A stretch of DNA of 64,000 bases from Bacteroidota bacterium (GTDB lineage Bacteria; Bacteroidota; Bacteroidia; Bacteroidales; F082), in the NCBI GenBank assembly GCA_016715945.1, contig JADJXJ010000003.1:496001-560000 (forward strand), read 5' to 3'. The translations under genes were made by a program, and so were the position numbers. Positions 34,481 through 42,544 of this stretch are shown one piece after another (position 1 is the first letter of the stretch; each line of letters opens with the position of its first letter). The notes beneath the pieces were generated by a model, which saw only the letters and a program-made list of their open reading frames with translations, was not told the origin of the DNA and searched no databases.

Positions 34481-35329
34481 TTACTGATAGATTGAACCCG
34501 TGTTCAACACCGGTGTGGCTTCTTTATCGCTGCAAAGCACCACCATCAGGTTGCTGACCATGGTGGCTTTTTTGTCTTCGTCAAGTTCAACGATCTTTTT
34601 GTCCGACAGCTGCTCGAGGGCCATTTCGACCATGCTTACCGCACCCTCCACAATTTTATACCTGGCGGCAATGATAGCCGTGGCCTGCTGGCGCTTAAGC
34701 ATGGCCTGGGCAATTTCCTGTGCGTAGGCGATGTAGTTGATGCGTGCCTCGATGACCTCAACCCCGGCAAGATGCAGACGCTCGGCTATTTCGTTCTCCA
34801 ACTGATGATTTACTTCCTGCCCGCCTGCCCGCAGGGTGATCTCGGCATCCTCGTTCTCAAAATTATCGTAGGGATACAATCCGGCCAGCTTGCGCAGTGC
34901 AGCTTCGCTCTGAACCACCACAAAATGTTCGTAATCGTCAACCGCAAAGGCCGCCTTGAACGTGTCGTGCACCCGCCAGACCAACACCAAGCCGATCATG
35001 ATCGGATTGCCGATTTTGTCGTTCACCTTGATGGCTTCGCCGTCGAAGTTTCTTGCCCGGAGCGAAATAAGTTTGCGCATGAAGAATGGGTTGAACCAGA
35101 AAAAACCATTGGTTCGGATGGTGCCTGCATACTTTCCGAAAAGCGTAAGCACACACGATTGGTTGGGATTGACCACCTGAAGGCCGATGCTGATGAAAAT
35201 GCCTGCCGCTATGCCGATTACCCACCAGGGATTGGAGGTGCGCACCAGCATGACAATTGCGCCTACGACCAGCGCCAAGGCCAGAAGCAAAAACAGATAA
35301 CCCGAATAAGGTTTGAATTCTTTTTCCAT
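34481..35329 (-). CDS. SPFH/band-7 domain membrane protein
   Basis: A 282-residue protein with two N-terminal membrane helices (about residues 8-45), then an SPFH domain (NPNQSCVLTLFGKYAGTIRTNGFFWFNPF; VVLVWRVHDTFKAAFAVDDYEHFV) and a helical region with an AEIIAARYKIVEGAV segment typical of the flotillin-like family. It probably oligomerises at the inner membrane. The ATG at 35329 is used; a frame to 35374 would pass through the promoter. A good promoter lies directly upstream. Confidence 0.9.
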   Translation of the reverse strand: MEKEFKPYSGYLFLLLALALVVGAIVMLVRTSNPWWVIGIAAGIFISIGLQVVNPNQSCVLTLFGKYAGTIRTNGFFWFNPFFMRKLISLRARNFDGEAIKVNDKIGNPIMIGLVLVWRVHDTFKAAFAVDDYEHFVVVQSEAALRKLAGLYPYDNFENEDAEITLRAGGQEVNHQLENEIAERLHLAGVEVIEARINYIAYAQEIAQAMLKRQQATAIIAARYKIVEGAVSMVEMALEQLSDKKIVELDEDKKATMVSNLMVVLCSDKEATPVLNTGSIYQ

Positions 35330-35354
35330 TTGATTTGATATTAAAATGATGTCA

Positions 35355-35385
35355 CAAAGATATAATAATATCATCTTTTTGTCAA
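35355..35385 (-). promoter_or_regulatory. Promoter of the SPFH-RHH-zinc ribbon operon
   Basis: On the minus strand TTG (35385-35383), 20 bases, then TATCTTTG (35362-35355), matching the Bacteroidota -33/-7 pattern, 26 bases upstream of the SPFH ATG. Confidence 0.72.
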
Positions 35386-35492
35386 TAGTTTTAGATGTGA
35401 TTTGCTTCAGGCTTTACCATTTTTTAAAGGTGCCGCAACCAATGCTTAGCAAAAACTTAACTATTTTTGACATCAAATTGAATATCAGAACG

Positions 35493-35984
35493 ATGAAAGA
35501 ACTGATAGTGGTCAGGCATGCCAAGTCGTCGTGGGAACATGCCGGCCTGGCCGACCATGAGCGCCCGTTGCTCGAAAAGGGTAAGAAGCGTACCCGAAAG
35601 ATAATCAACTACTTACAAGAGCAGGGGGTAAAGCCTGATTTTATCCTGACAAGTTCGGCGCTCAGGGCGCGCGAAACGGCCAACTACATCGCCATCGGAC
35701 TTGGTTTGGACAAAGGTTTGATGAAGGTTGACCCGGCATTGTATCATGCCGATGCAGAGCAGCTTCTGGCGCAGTTCGACGACCTTTCGGATACGTTCAA
35801 CTCGGTGATGCTTGTGGGTCATAACCCAGCCCTGACCAATTTCGTCAATTTTTTCCTGGTGCCTCCTATCGACTGGCTGCCCACTTCGGGCGTAGTGGCA
35901 TTGCAATTCGACACCGAGCATTGGGATGAGATACGCACGGCGCCCCGCTCGGTTCGTTTTGTGATTTTCCCCAAGCTGGTCTGA
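35493..35984 (+). CDS. sixA: SixA-like phosphohistidine phosphatase
   Basis: A 163-residue histidine phosphatase (phosphoglycerate-mutase-like fold). The catalytic RH motif is VVRHAKSSW with phospho-acceptor H9, and the second histidine is in LVGHNPALT. SixA removes phosphate from phosphohistidine of signalling proteins; this assignment rests on size and motif. The ATG at 35493 is used, because upstream sequence in the frame is unrelated. ppk1 follows by 30 bases, a pairing often seen and suggestive of phosphate metabolism. Confidence 0.88.
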   Translation: MKELIVVRHAKSSWEHAGLADHERPLLEKGKKRTRKIINYLQEQGVKPDFILTSSALRARETANYIAIGLGLDKGLMKVDPALYHADAEQLLAQFDDLSDTFNSVMLVGHNPALTNFVNFFLVPPIDWLPTSGVVALQFDTEHWDEIRTAPRSVRFVIFPKLV

Positions 35985-36014
35985 TTTTTTTCAGGAAGCC
36001 TCAACACCAACCCA

Positions 36015-38102
36015 TTGCTCAAAACACCTGTTGTGAAAGACATACCTACAATCAACCGCGAGGTAAGCTGGCTGCATTTCAACGCCCGTGTGCTTCAGGA
36101 AGCTATGGACGAGGGCAACCCCTTGTTCGAGCGCCTGCGTTTCATTGGCATTTATTCGAACAACCGGGATGAGTTTTTCCGGGTAAGGGTGGCCACCCTG
36201 CGACGTCTCAAGGAGCTTCAGAAGAAAGGTGGCGAAGGCCTTGATTTCGACCCTGGCAGGGTGCTCAAACAAATACGCCGCATTATCGATGAGCAGGAAA
36301 GTGCTTACATGAGCACTTACCTGAAAATCAGGGAACAACTGCGAAATCACGGCATCTTTATTACCGAATATGGTGAGCTTGATGAGCGGCTGGTTGCCAA
36401 GGTGAAGGATTATTTTGCCGAGGTGGTGCGGCCCAACCTTTTCCCGATTATGATCAGCGGGCTCAAGAGCGTCGAGGGTCTCAGGGATAGTTCAATCTAC
36501 CTTGTAGTGAGGTTATCAAGTTCCAAAGGGATAATGCCCGTCGATTATGCCCTGGTCAAGGTGCCCACTTCCCGCCTGAGCCGTTTTTTTATCATTCCCG
36601 AAGGCGATCAATACCATGTGGTGTTGCTCGACGATGTGATCCGTTACAACCTGGGCGAGATCTTCCTGCCTTTCGGATACGACACTTTCCAGGCATACTC
36701 CACCAAGTTTACCCGGGATGCCGAGCTCGATATGGAAAACGATGTTTCGAAGAGCTTTATCGAAATCATGGCCGAGAGCCTGAAACAGAGAAAGCGCGGC
36801 GTTCCGGTGCGTTTCATCTACGACCGCAATATGCCTGCCGAGCTGCTCGACATGGTGTTGCGCAAGTTTAAGATCAACAAAAAAGACATCCTGATTCCCG
36901 GCTGGAAATATCACAACTTCCGCGATTTCATGTCGTTTCCGCGCATTGGTCCCGAAAAGCTCTGGGATATCCCCATGACCCCCCTGAGGCATCCTGACCT
37001 TCCGCCCTACAAGTCCATTTTCAGTGTCATCCGGCAGAAGGACATCATGTTGCATTTCCCTTATCAGACCTTCATGCACATCATCGACCTGCTGCGCGAA
37101 GCCTCTATCGATCCCAAGGTACGCAGCATCAAGATGACACTATACAGGGCTGCGCGCGACTCGAATGTGATCAATGCCCTGGTGAATGCTGCCCGCAATG
37201 GCAAATCGGTGACCGTGTTTCTTGAGATCCAGGCCCGCTTCGACGAAAAGGCCAACATCCAGTGGTCAGAAAAACTGCTTGAAGAAGGCGTCAAAGTCAT
37301 CAAGACCATACCCGGACTCAAGGTGCACAGCAAACTTCTGCTGATCCGCAGGCGCGAGGAGGGGGGCGATGTGTGGTATTCGAACATCAGCACGGGCAAT
37401 TACAACGAATCAACCGCAAAGATTTATGCCGACGACAGCCTGCTCACATGCAATCCCCAGATAGGTTACGATGTGGGGCAGATGTTCAAGCTCTTCGAAG
37501 CGCCATACACCCCACCTCAGCTCAATAAGCTCATCATCTCGCCTTACCAGACCCGCAAATTCTTTCTCAAGCTGCTCAATCAGGAAATCCGCAACGCCCG
37601 CGCCGGCAAACCAGCCTGGGCCATCTTGAAAATGAACAGCCTGGTGGACAACAAGCTGGTGGAAAAGCTTTACCAGGCATCGCAGGAAGGTGTCAAAATC
37701 CAGCTAATCTGCCGCGGCATTTGCGTTTTGGTTCCCGGATTGCCAGGGCTGAGCGAAAACATCGAGGTTATCAGCATTGTGGACCGTTTTCTGGAGCACA
37801 GCAGGGTGTATGTGTTTGGCAACAACAACCAGCCGCAGGTGTTCATTTCGTCGGCCGACTGGATGGTGCGCAACCTCGATCACCGCTTCGAAGTGGTTTG
37901 TCCGGTGGAAGATCCCGGGCTTAAAGAAGAACTCATCGATATGCTCCGCATCCAGCTCAGCGACAACCAAAAAGCACGGCTTATCAATGGTGAAGAAGTG
38001 AACATGTATCGCAAGCCAGCTGAAAACGAAGCTCCTGTACGCTCGCAGATCAGTATCTACAATTATCTCGAAGTGCGGGGAAAGAAAAGCGACAGGGAAT
38101 GA
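36015..38102 (+). CDS. ppk1: Polyphosphate kinase 1
   Basis: A 695-residue enzyme that polymerises the gamma-phosphate of ATP into polyphosphate. The N-terminal domain starts INREVSWLHFNARVLQEA; two phospholipase-D-like domains follow. The autophosphorylated histidine is H438 in LKVHSKL and the second catalytic histidine is H595 in LEHSRVY, matching E. coli numbering within three residues. The frame has no ATG before residue 31; it begins with TTG at 36015, with GTG at 36033 as an alternative. A toxin-antitoxin cassette follows its stop after 24 bases. Confidence 0.95.
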   Translation: MLKTPVVKDIPTINREVSWLHFNARVLQEAMDEGNPLFERLRFIGIYSNNRDEFFRVRVATLRRLKELQKKGGEGLDFDPGRVLKQIRRIIDEQESAYMSTYLKIREQLRNHGIFITEYGELDERLVAKVKDYFAEVVRPNLFPIMISGLKSVEGLRDSSIYLVVRLSSSKGIMPVDYALVKVPTSRLSRFFIIPEGDQYHVVLLDDVIRYNLGEIFLPFGYDTFQAYSTKFTRDAELDMENDVSKSFIEIMAESLKQRKRGVPVRFIYDRNMPAELLDMVLRKFKINKKDILIPGWKYHNFRDFMSFPRIGPEKLWDIPMTPLRHPDLPPYKSIFSVIRQKDIMLHFPYQTFMHIIDLLREASIDPKVRSIKMTLYRAARDSNVINALVNAARNGKSVTVFLEIQARFDEKANIQWSEKLLEEGVKVIKTIPGLKVHSKLLLIRRREEGGDVWYSNISTGNYNESTAKIYADDSLLTCNPQIGYDVGQMFKLFEAPYTPPQLNKLIISPYQTRKFFLKLLNQEIRNARAGKPAWAILKMNSLVDNKLVEKLYQASQEGVKIQLICRGICVLVPGLPGLSENIEVISIVDRFLEHSRVYVFGNNNQPQVFISSADWMVRNLDHRFEVVCPVEDPGLKEELIDMLRIQLSDNQKARLINGEEVNMYRKPAENEAPVRSQISIYNYLEVRGKKSDRE

Positions 38103-38222
38103 GACCCGGCAGTTGATGTTCAGATGTTATGCACAAGGCTGAAAAGACAGCGTCCAGTCAAGCCATCGACCGACTGAACACATTAAAATCGTATTATTGA
38201 GAACAATAAGACAACAGCAAAA

Positions 38223-38686
38223 GTGAAACAAAGATTATACATAGACACATCAGTATTCGGGGGGCACTTTGACGAAGAGTTCAAATGCATACTATTCCTC
38301 TGTTTGACAGAATCAAAAGAGCAGAATTTATAATTCTATACTCGATAGTTACACAAGTAGAACTTGAAAACGCACCTGAAAATGTAAAAGAACTTGTAGA
38401 AAGTCTAAGAGTTGACTTGACAGAGTTTCTTGAAATAACAGAGGAAGCAATTGATTTGGCGACTGAATACATTACTGAAAAAGTTGTGGGACAAACTAGT
38501 TATGCCGACTGCTTGCACATAGCCTTAGCTACGATAAACCATGCTGACTTTTTAGTAAGTTGGAACTTCAAACACATAGTTAACATTGAAAGAATAAAGG
38601 GTTACAACTCAATCAACATTAAGAACGGCTACAAGCAATTAGAAATACGTTCACCAAGAGAATTTGAAAAATATGAAGACGACTGA
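38223..38686 (+). pseudogene. PIN-domain toxin, frameshifted
   Basis: A VapC-like PIN-domain protein split over two frames. From GTG 38223 the first frame encodes KQRLYIDTSVFGGHFDEEFK, with the first PIN acidic residue in YIDTS. After AAA at 38283-38285 the homologous sequence continues in the ATG 38285 frame (MHTIPLFDRIKR ... QVELENAPENV ... TSYADCLHIALATI ... LVSWNFKHIVN ... EFEKYEDD). One extra A in the AAA run would restore a single 154-155-residue protein. The deletion may be real, inactivating the toxin, or a homopolymer read error. The overlapping small gene downstream is its likely antitoxin. Confidence 0.72.
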
Positions 38687-38825
38687 AAAAACATTTGACG
38701 CAGTAAAATTTATGCGTCAACAAAGAGACAAATTGAGCGAGATGTTATCTAAGATGACAAAAGAAGAAATCTTAGAATACTTCAAGAAACGCAAGACACA
38801 GACAACAATTAAGCCCTGTGCATAA
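38673..38825 (+). CDS. Probable antitoxin of the PIN-toxin pair
   Basis: A 50-residue, highly charged protein (MKTTEKTFDAVKFMRQQRDK ... TKEEILEYFKKRKTQ). It overlaps the end of the PIN toxin gene by 14 bases, and its form resembles the small helical antitoxins that follow this PIN subfamily. Its stop codon lies inside the left core of the attC-like site (GCATAAC, 38820-38826), so gene and recombination site are fused as in compact cassettes. DNA-binding or toxin-binding residues cannot be named from sequence alone. Confidence 0.65.
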   Translation: MKTTEKTFDAVKFMRQQRDKLSEMLSKMTKEEILEYFKKRKTQTTIKPCA

Positions 38826-38945
38826 CAGCACCTACCCGCAAGTGGCAGTGAAGTGGTTAAATCAAGTATAGAGCTTCTATCAAAGTTTGTGCTTGGTTGA
38901 CAGTGAATTGCTTCGAAATCGCCACCTGCGGGTAGCTGCAAAACG
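38820..38945 (+). repeat. attC-like recombination site A
   Basis: An imperfect palindrome of 126 bases. Outer left core GCATAAC; inner arms 38828-38846 and 38921-38939 pair at 17 of 19 positions (GCACCTACCCGCAAGTGGC against GCAGCTACCCGCAGGTGGC). It ends GCAAAACG|TT. The terminal GCAAAACGTT recurs at attC-like site B1. Size and architecture match attC sites; the left core RYYYAAC fits with one mismatch. Confidence 0.62.
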
Positions 38946-39114
38946 TTTTGTTGCAGACGGTGGCGTAGGTCTGGAATCAGTAAGAATTTCCTGAAATGCT
39001 TGATGGGTCAACCCATCCAGGGGAGGAGTCATCCGTGGGATATTCGCTTAGTTGTCTGATATAAGTTTGCTGCATTAAGGCACAAAGATCCACATGCGGG
39101 AAGAAGCCGGTCTG
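38946..39114. other. Intergenic region after cassette A
   Basis: 169 bases between the cassette end and the lpxB stop. No open frame or terminator is convincing. A near-perfect palindrome, GATGGGT-CA-ACCCATC (39002-39017), is the only structure seen; its role is unknown. Confidence 0.4.
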
Positions 39115-40227
39115 CTATTTTGCCTCAACAAGCCCTTCGTGTATGAGCCTTGCCGCCCGGGCTGAGGCGCCAGGGCCACCCAGTTTTTGGCGCAGTTCCG
39201 CGTAGTTGTTGAGCATTTCATTCCGGTGCGGGCCATCGAGGATTTGCGTGAGTTCGGCTGCCAGATTCTGGGGATTGAGCTCATCTTGAATGAGTTCCTT
39301 CACAATCTCGCGTCCCATGATCAGGTTGACCAGTGAGATAAATTTCACCTTGACCAGCCGGCGTGCGATTGCGTACGATATGGGATTGGCCATGTAGCAC
39401 ACCACCTGTGGTACATTGAACAGGGCTGTTTCGAGGGTGGCTGTGCCACTGGTCACCAGCGCAGCCCTGGCGTGGGCCAGCAGCTGATAGGTCTGACCGA
39501 AGACCAGACCGACCAGGCTACCTTTCAGGAGATTTTGATAAAAGTCGGCGCTCATGCCAGGTGCACCTGCCACCACAAACTGGTATTCAGGAAATTGCTC
39601 GCTCACCTTGAGCATCACCGGCAGTTTGGTTTTTATTTCCTGCTTGCGGCTGCCGGGCAGCAGCGCCACGATGGGTTTCTGCCCCAGTTTGTTGTTGTCA
39701 ATAAAGTTGATGTCGGGCACAAATCCGTTCAATGCATCAAGCAGGGGGTGACCAACAAATTCCACATTCACACCAAACTGCTTGTAAAAATCCTGTTCAA
39801 ACGGCAGGATGACCAGCATCTGGCTGACCACGCGGCGAATGGTGTGCACGCGCGACTGTTTCCATGCCCACACCTGAGGCGAGATGTAATAGATAACGCG
39901 GATGCCGTGGCTGTGGGCAAAGCGGGCTGTATGCAAATTGAAGCCGGGATAATCCACAAGAATCAGTGCATCTGGTTGAAAGCTCAGGATTTCCCGCTTA
40001 GCCAGCTGGATGTTTTTCCAGATGGTACGGATATTTCGGGCCACTTCAATAAATCCCATAAATGCCAGGTCGCGGTAATGTTTCACAAGTTCGGCGCCTT
40101 GAGCCTCCATCAGGTCGCCGCCCCATGCCCTAATACGTGCCTGTGGGTCAATAGCCTTGATGGCTTTTATCAGGTTCGAGGCGTGCAGGTCGCCCGAAGC
40201 TTCTCCGGCGATGATGTAGTATTTCAT
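39115..40227 (-). CDS. lpxB: Lipid-A-disaccharide synthase
   Basis: A 370-residue GT19 glycosyltransferase joining UDP-diacylglucosamine and lipid X into the lipid A disaccharide at the inner membrane. KYYIIAGEASGDLHASNLI is the diagnostic start, with PQVWAWKQSRV, FEQDFYKQFGVNVEFVGHPLLD, LLPGSRKQEI and SGTATLETALF following. I choose the ATG at 40227; the frame to 40275 adds an unrelated leader. With the surE gene cluster upstream it forms a minus-strand run of housekeeping genes. Confidence 0.95.
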   Translation of the reverse strand: MKYYIIAGEASGDLHASNLIKAIKAIDPQARIRAWGGDLMEAQGAELVKHYRDLAFMGFIEVARNIRTIWKNIQLAKREILSFQPDALILVDYPGFNLHTARFAHSHGIRVIYYISPQVWAWKQSRVHTIRRVVSQMLVILPFEQDFYKQFGVNVEFVGHPLLDALNGFVPDINFIDNNKLGQKPIVALLPGSRKQEIKTKLPVMLKVSEQFPEYQFVVAGAPGMSADFYQNLLKGSLVGLVFGQTYQLLAHARAALVTSGTATLETALFNVPQVVCYMANPISYAIARRLVKVKFISLVNLIMGREIVKELIQDELNPQNLAAELTQILDGPHRNEMLNNYAELRQKLGGPGASARAARLIHEGLVEAK

Positions 40228-40249
40228 AGGCTTTGCGGGCTGAAATATG

Positions 40250-40528
40250 CTATTTGAGCAACAGGAATGCAGCAAGCATGGTAAGGAAGGTTACCAGCAA
40301 AATGCCCCGCCCTGTGCGATCGGCTTTGCGGTTGAGGAAAAAAATACGCATGGCAATGACACCAGGAACCAGCGATAGCAGCAGGATGGAGCGATCGGAG
40401 TTCAGCCAGTAGGGGATGTGCTCCATCAACGATCTGAGTGCCAGTAATATGCCTGAGGTTAAAGCGATAAACACCAGGCCCAGGACCAGCCCGTTCACGA
40501 AGCTATCTCCGGTGAATAATGTTTTCAT
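40250..40528 (-). CDS. Small membrane protein between surE and lpxB
   Basis: A 92-residue protein with three predicted membrane helices (about 13-32, 45-60 and 75-92) ending at the membrane (AAFLLLK). I do not recognise the family. It overlaps the surE stop by ATGA and sits 22 bases before lpxB. Small proteins in this position are conserved in Bacteroidota, which argues it is real and possibly linked to lipid A metabolism. Confidence 0.75.
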   Translation of the reverse strand: MKTLFTGDSFVNGLVLGLVFIALTSGILLALRSLMEHIPYWLNSDRSILLLSLVPGVIAMRIFFLNRKADRTGRGILLVTFLTMLAAFLLLK

Positions 40529-41334
40529 GAATTGGGCTTTTGCAAGAACAACTCATTGAGATCCCATGCCTTGAGCATGTCGATTGCTTTGAAAGCAGTA
40601 AGGTCGTATTGTACAGGTACCACCGAGATGTAATTGTTTTCGAGGGCCCACTGGTCGGTATCCTCGGCTTTGTCGTCGTTTTCGAAACGTCCTGTAAGCC
40701 AGTGGTATTCCGCGCCGCGGGGATCTTGGCGCGAGTCGAATTCTTCCACCCAGCGGGCGTGCGACTGTCGGCATATCCGGATGCCTTTAGGGGGGACGGT
40801 GCTGGCCGGAGGAATGTTCACATTGAGGCAGATACCTTGGGGTAATCCTTTTTCGAGCACCTGTCGTGCAATCACCTGCACAAATTCATCCACATGGCTC
40901 ATATCGGCAGTGTGGCTCCAGTCGGCCAGGCTGTATCCAATGGCCGGGATATCGTCGATGCAGGCTTCGATCACAGCCGCCATGGTGCCCGAGTAGATGA
41001 CGTTGATGGATGCATTCGAGCCGTGATTGATGCCCGAGACCACCAGGTCGGGTTTGCCGCGTAGCACCACCTGTTCGCCGAGTTTTACACAGTCCACGGG
41101 GGTGCCGTTGCAGATGTATTCTTCGTAATCAGGGCTTTTTGTTACTGTCTTGATTCTGAGCGGGGTGGTGATGGTGATGGCGTGTCCCATGCCCGACATG
41201 GGCTGCTCACCGGCCACAACCACCAGCCGCCCCAGGGGCTTCATCAGTTCGATAAGTTTGCGAAGTCCGGGAGCAAAATAGCCGTCGTCGTTGGTTACCA
41301 GTATGGTAGGTTTTTTGCTATTTGTTGTTTGCAT
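40525..41334 (-). CDS. surE: 5'/3'-nucleotidase SurE
   Basis: A 269-residue metal-dependent nucleotidase that hydrolyses nucleoside monophosphates. ILVTNDDGYFAPGLRKL holds the metal-binding Asp-Asp, VVAGEQPMSGMGHAIT the conserved Ser, and VSGINHGSNAS the metal-binding Asn. Length and ends are typical. It overlaps the DUF502 gene start region and the small membrane protein gene, forming a compact operon with lpxB. Confidence 0.94.
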   Translation of the reverse strand: MQTTNSKKPTILVTNDDGYFAPGLRKLIELMKPLGRLVVVAGEQPMSGMGHAITITTPLRIKTVTKSPDYEEYICNGTPVDCVKLGEQVVLRGKPDLVVSGINHGSNASINVIYSGTMAAVIEACIDDIPAIGYSLADWSHTADMSHVDEFVQVIARQVLEKGLPQGICLNVNIPPASTVPPKGIRICRQSHARWVEEFDSRQDPRGAEYHWLTGRFENDDKAEDTDQWALENNYISVVPVQYDLTAFKAIDMLKAWDLNELFLQKPNS

Positions 41335-41932
41335 TGTCGTTTTGGCTTTCGAGTTGGGTTACGCCGGCCGAGATGATGAACTTCATCACTTCGGTGGCCG
41401 GGGCATCCAGCGGTCTGACGTTTTCAGCTGGCACAATGAACAAATTGCCCGACCAGGCGTAAGAGTGGGGCAAATATACGGCTACCATGTGGTCGGGAAT
41501 GCCAAGAAATGCTAAATCTTTGTTCGTGATGAAGCCTATCTTTTCGAGCTCATAGCCTTTGCCCACTTTGACCAGCACGGGTTCGTTGAAGCGTTTTTTC
41601 TGTCCCACAAAGGCCTCAATGAGGTCTTTGAATGCGGTGTAAATAATTTTGATCAGGGGCGTGGTCGAGAGGAATTTGTCGAGTTGTTGCAAGAGGGGCT
41701 TGAAAAGGATGGTTGTGCCCAGAAACCCGGCCAGGGTTACTGTAATGATAAGGGCCAACACACCCAGTCCCGGGATATGCACCTTGAGGAGGTCGTCGAG
41801 CAGGCCGATCAGCAGGCCGTCGATCCAGTTGAAAGTGGCTTTGAGACCCCACACCGTCAGGGTGACCGGGGCCACATAAAGGAGGCCTTGAAAGAAATAG
41901 TTCATTAACCTGCGCGAGAGACTGCGTTTCAT
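41318..41932 (-). CDS. DUF502 membrane protein
   Basis: A 204-residue protein of the DUF502 family with two N-terminal membrane helices (about 12-35 and 55-80) and a soluble beta-rich domain (YEIEKIGFITNKDLAFLGIPDHMVAVYLPHSYAWSG). The family's function is unknown in bacteria; plant relatives are linked to membrane traffic. It overlaps surE by 17 bases on the same strand, so it is probably cotranscribed. Confidence 0.85.
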   Translation of the reverse strand: MKRSLSRRLMNYFFQGLLYVAPVTLTVWGLKATFNWIDGLLIGLLDDLLKVHIPGLGVLALIITVTLAGFLGTTILFKPLLQQLDKFLSTTPLIKIIYTAFKDLIEAFVGQKKRFNEPVLVKVGKGYELEKIGFITNKDLAFLGIPDHMVAVYLPHSYAWSGNLFIVPAENVRPLDAPATEVMKFIISAGVTQLESQNDNANNK

Positions 41933-41959
41933 TTGCCTGGGTTTTATTTTGTTGCTGTA

Positions 41960-42544
41960 TTATCCGAAATGTTTCAATGCCTGGTAAAGCTTATGTGTAG
42001 GCAGGCCCATCACATTAAAAAATGAGCCCGCCACGGATGCAATGCCCACATAACCAATCCATTCCTGAATGCCGTAGGCGCCGGCTTTGTCGAATGGCTT
42101 GTAGGCATGCACGTAATAGTCTATTTCATCCTTGTCGAGCGGCATGAACTCCACTTCCGAAACATCGCTTTCGGTGAGTATTTTCGTGGCACTGCGCAAA
42201 GTAAAACCTGTGACCACCAGGTGCCTGCGCCCTTGCAGCATATTGAGCATTTGCCGGGCATGTGCCGTGTCGCCGGGTTTGTTCAGGATCTGTCCATCCA
42301 CAATCACTACCGTATCCGCTGTGATGAGCAGGAAATCTTTGGGCAATTCGTTGTCCGGGTAAGCAAGCGATTTTTTCCGGCTGAGGTAAGGCGCCACTTC
42401 CACAGGAGGCATATCCGAGGGGAAACTTTCGTCGCAATCGTTTGTAAATACCTCGAAATCAATATCCATGCCGCCAAGAAGCTGTTGTCGCCTGGGCGAT
42501 TTGGAGGCCAGTATGATGCGGTAATTTTTAAGGTGATCAAGCAT
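41960..42544 (-). CDS. Maf-family nucleotide pyrophosphatase
   Basis: A 194-residue Maf/YhdE protein. Family enzymes hydrolyse non-canonical or canonical nucleoside triphosphates (dTTP/UTP). The P-loop-like LASKSPRRQQLL is at residues about 12-23, the catalytic Asp in ITADTVV, and LNKPGDTAHARQML follows. The ATG at 42544 overlaps the UbiA gene stop by 8 bases; a longer frame to 42580 would add a hydrophobic leader that overlaps further. It is cotranscribed with the UbiA-type gene. Confidence 0.9.
   Translation of the reverse strand: MLDHLKNYRIILASKSPRRQQLLGGMDIDFEVFTNDCDESFPSDMPPVEVAPYLSRKKSLAYPDNELPKDFLLITADTVVIVDGQILNKPGDTAHARQMLNMLQGRRHLVVTGFTLRSATKILTESDVSEVEFMPLDKDEIDYYVHAYKPFDKAGAYGIQEWIGYVGIASVAGSFFNVMGLPTHKLYQALKHFG

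Larger units (their letters stand above)
38126..38945 (+). mobile_element. Integron-like gene cassette carrying a toxin-antitoxin pair
   Basis: Unit from a crossover-like G|TT at 38126 to the G at 38945. Its first bases, GTTATGCACAAGGCT (38126-38140), are complementary (14 of 15) to AGCCCTGTGCATAAC (38812-38826), the left core of the palindrome that ends the unit. This start/own-attC complementarity is diagnostic of an integron gene cassette in the established model. The content is AT-rich compared with ppk1 and lpxB on either side. No integrase is in the window, so mobilisation in trans is inferred. Confidence 0.6.

Noticed and set aside
38283..38287. Programmed -1 frameshift in the PIN toxin gene
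   Set aside because: The AAATG context lacks a slippery heptamer (X XXY YYZ) and no downstream stem was seen; mutation or read error is simpler.
38126..38827. Terminal inverted repeats of a small transposon or MITE
   Set aside because: The 15-16 bp repeats are inverted, but no target duplication or transposase was seen, and the second copy continues into the palindrome with attC geometry, which fits a cassette better.
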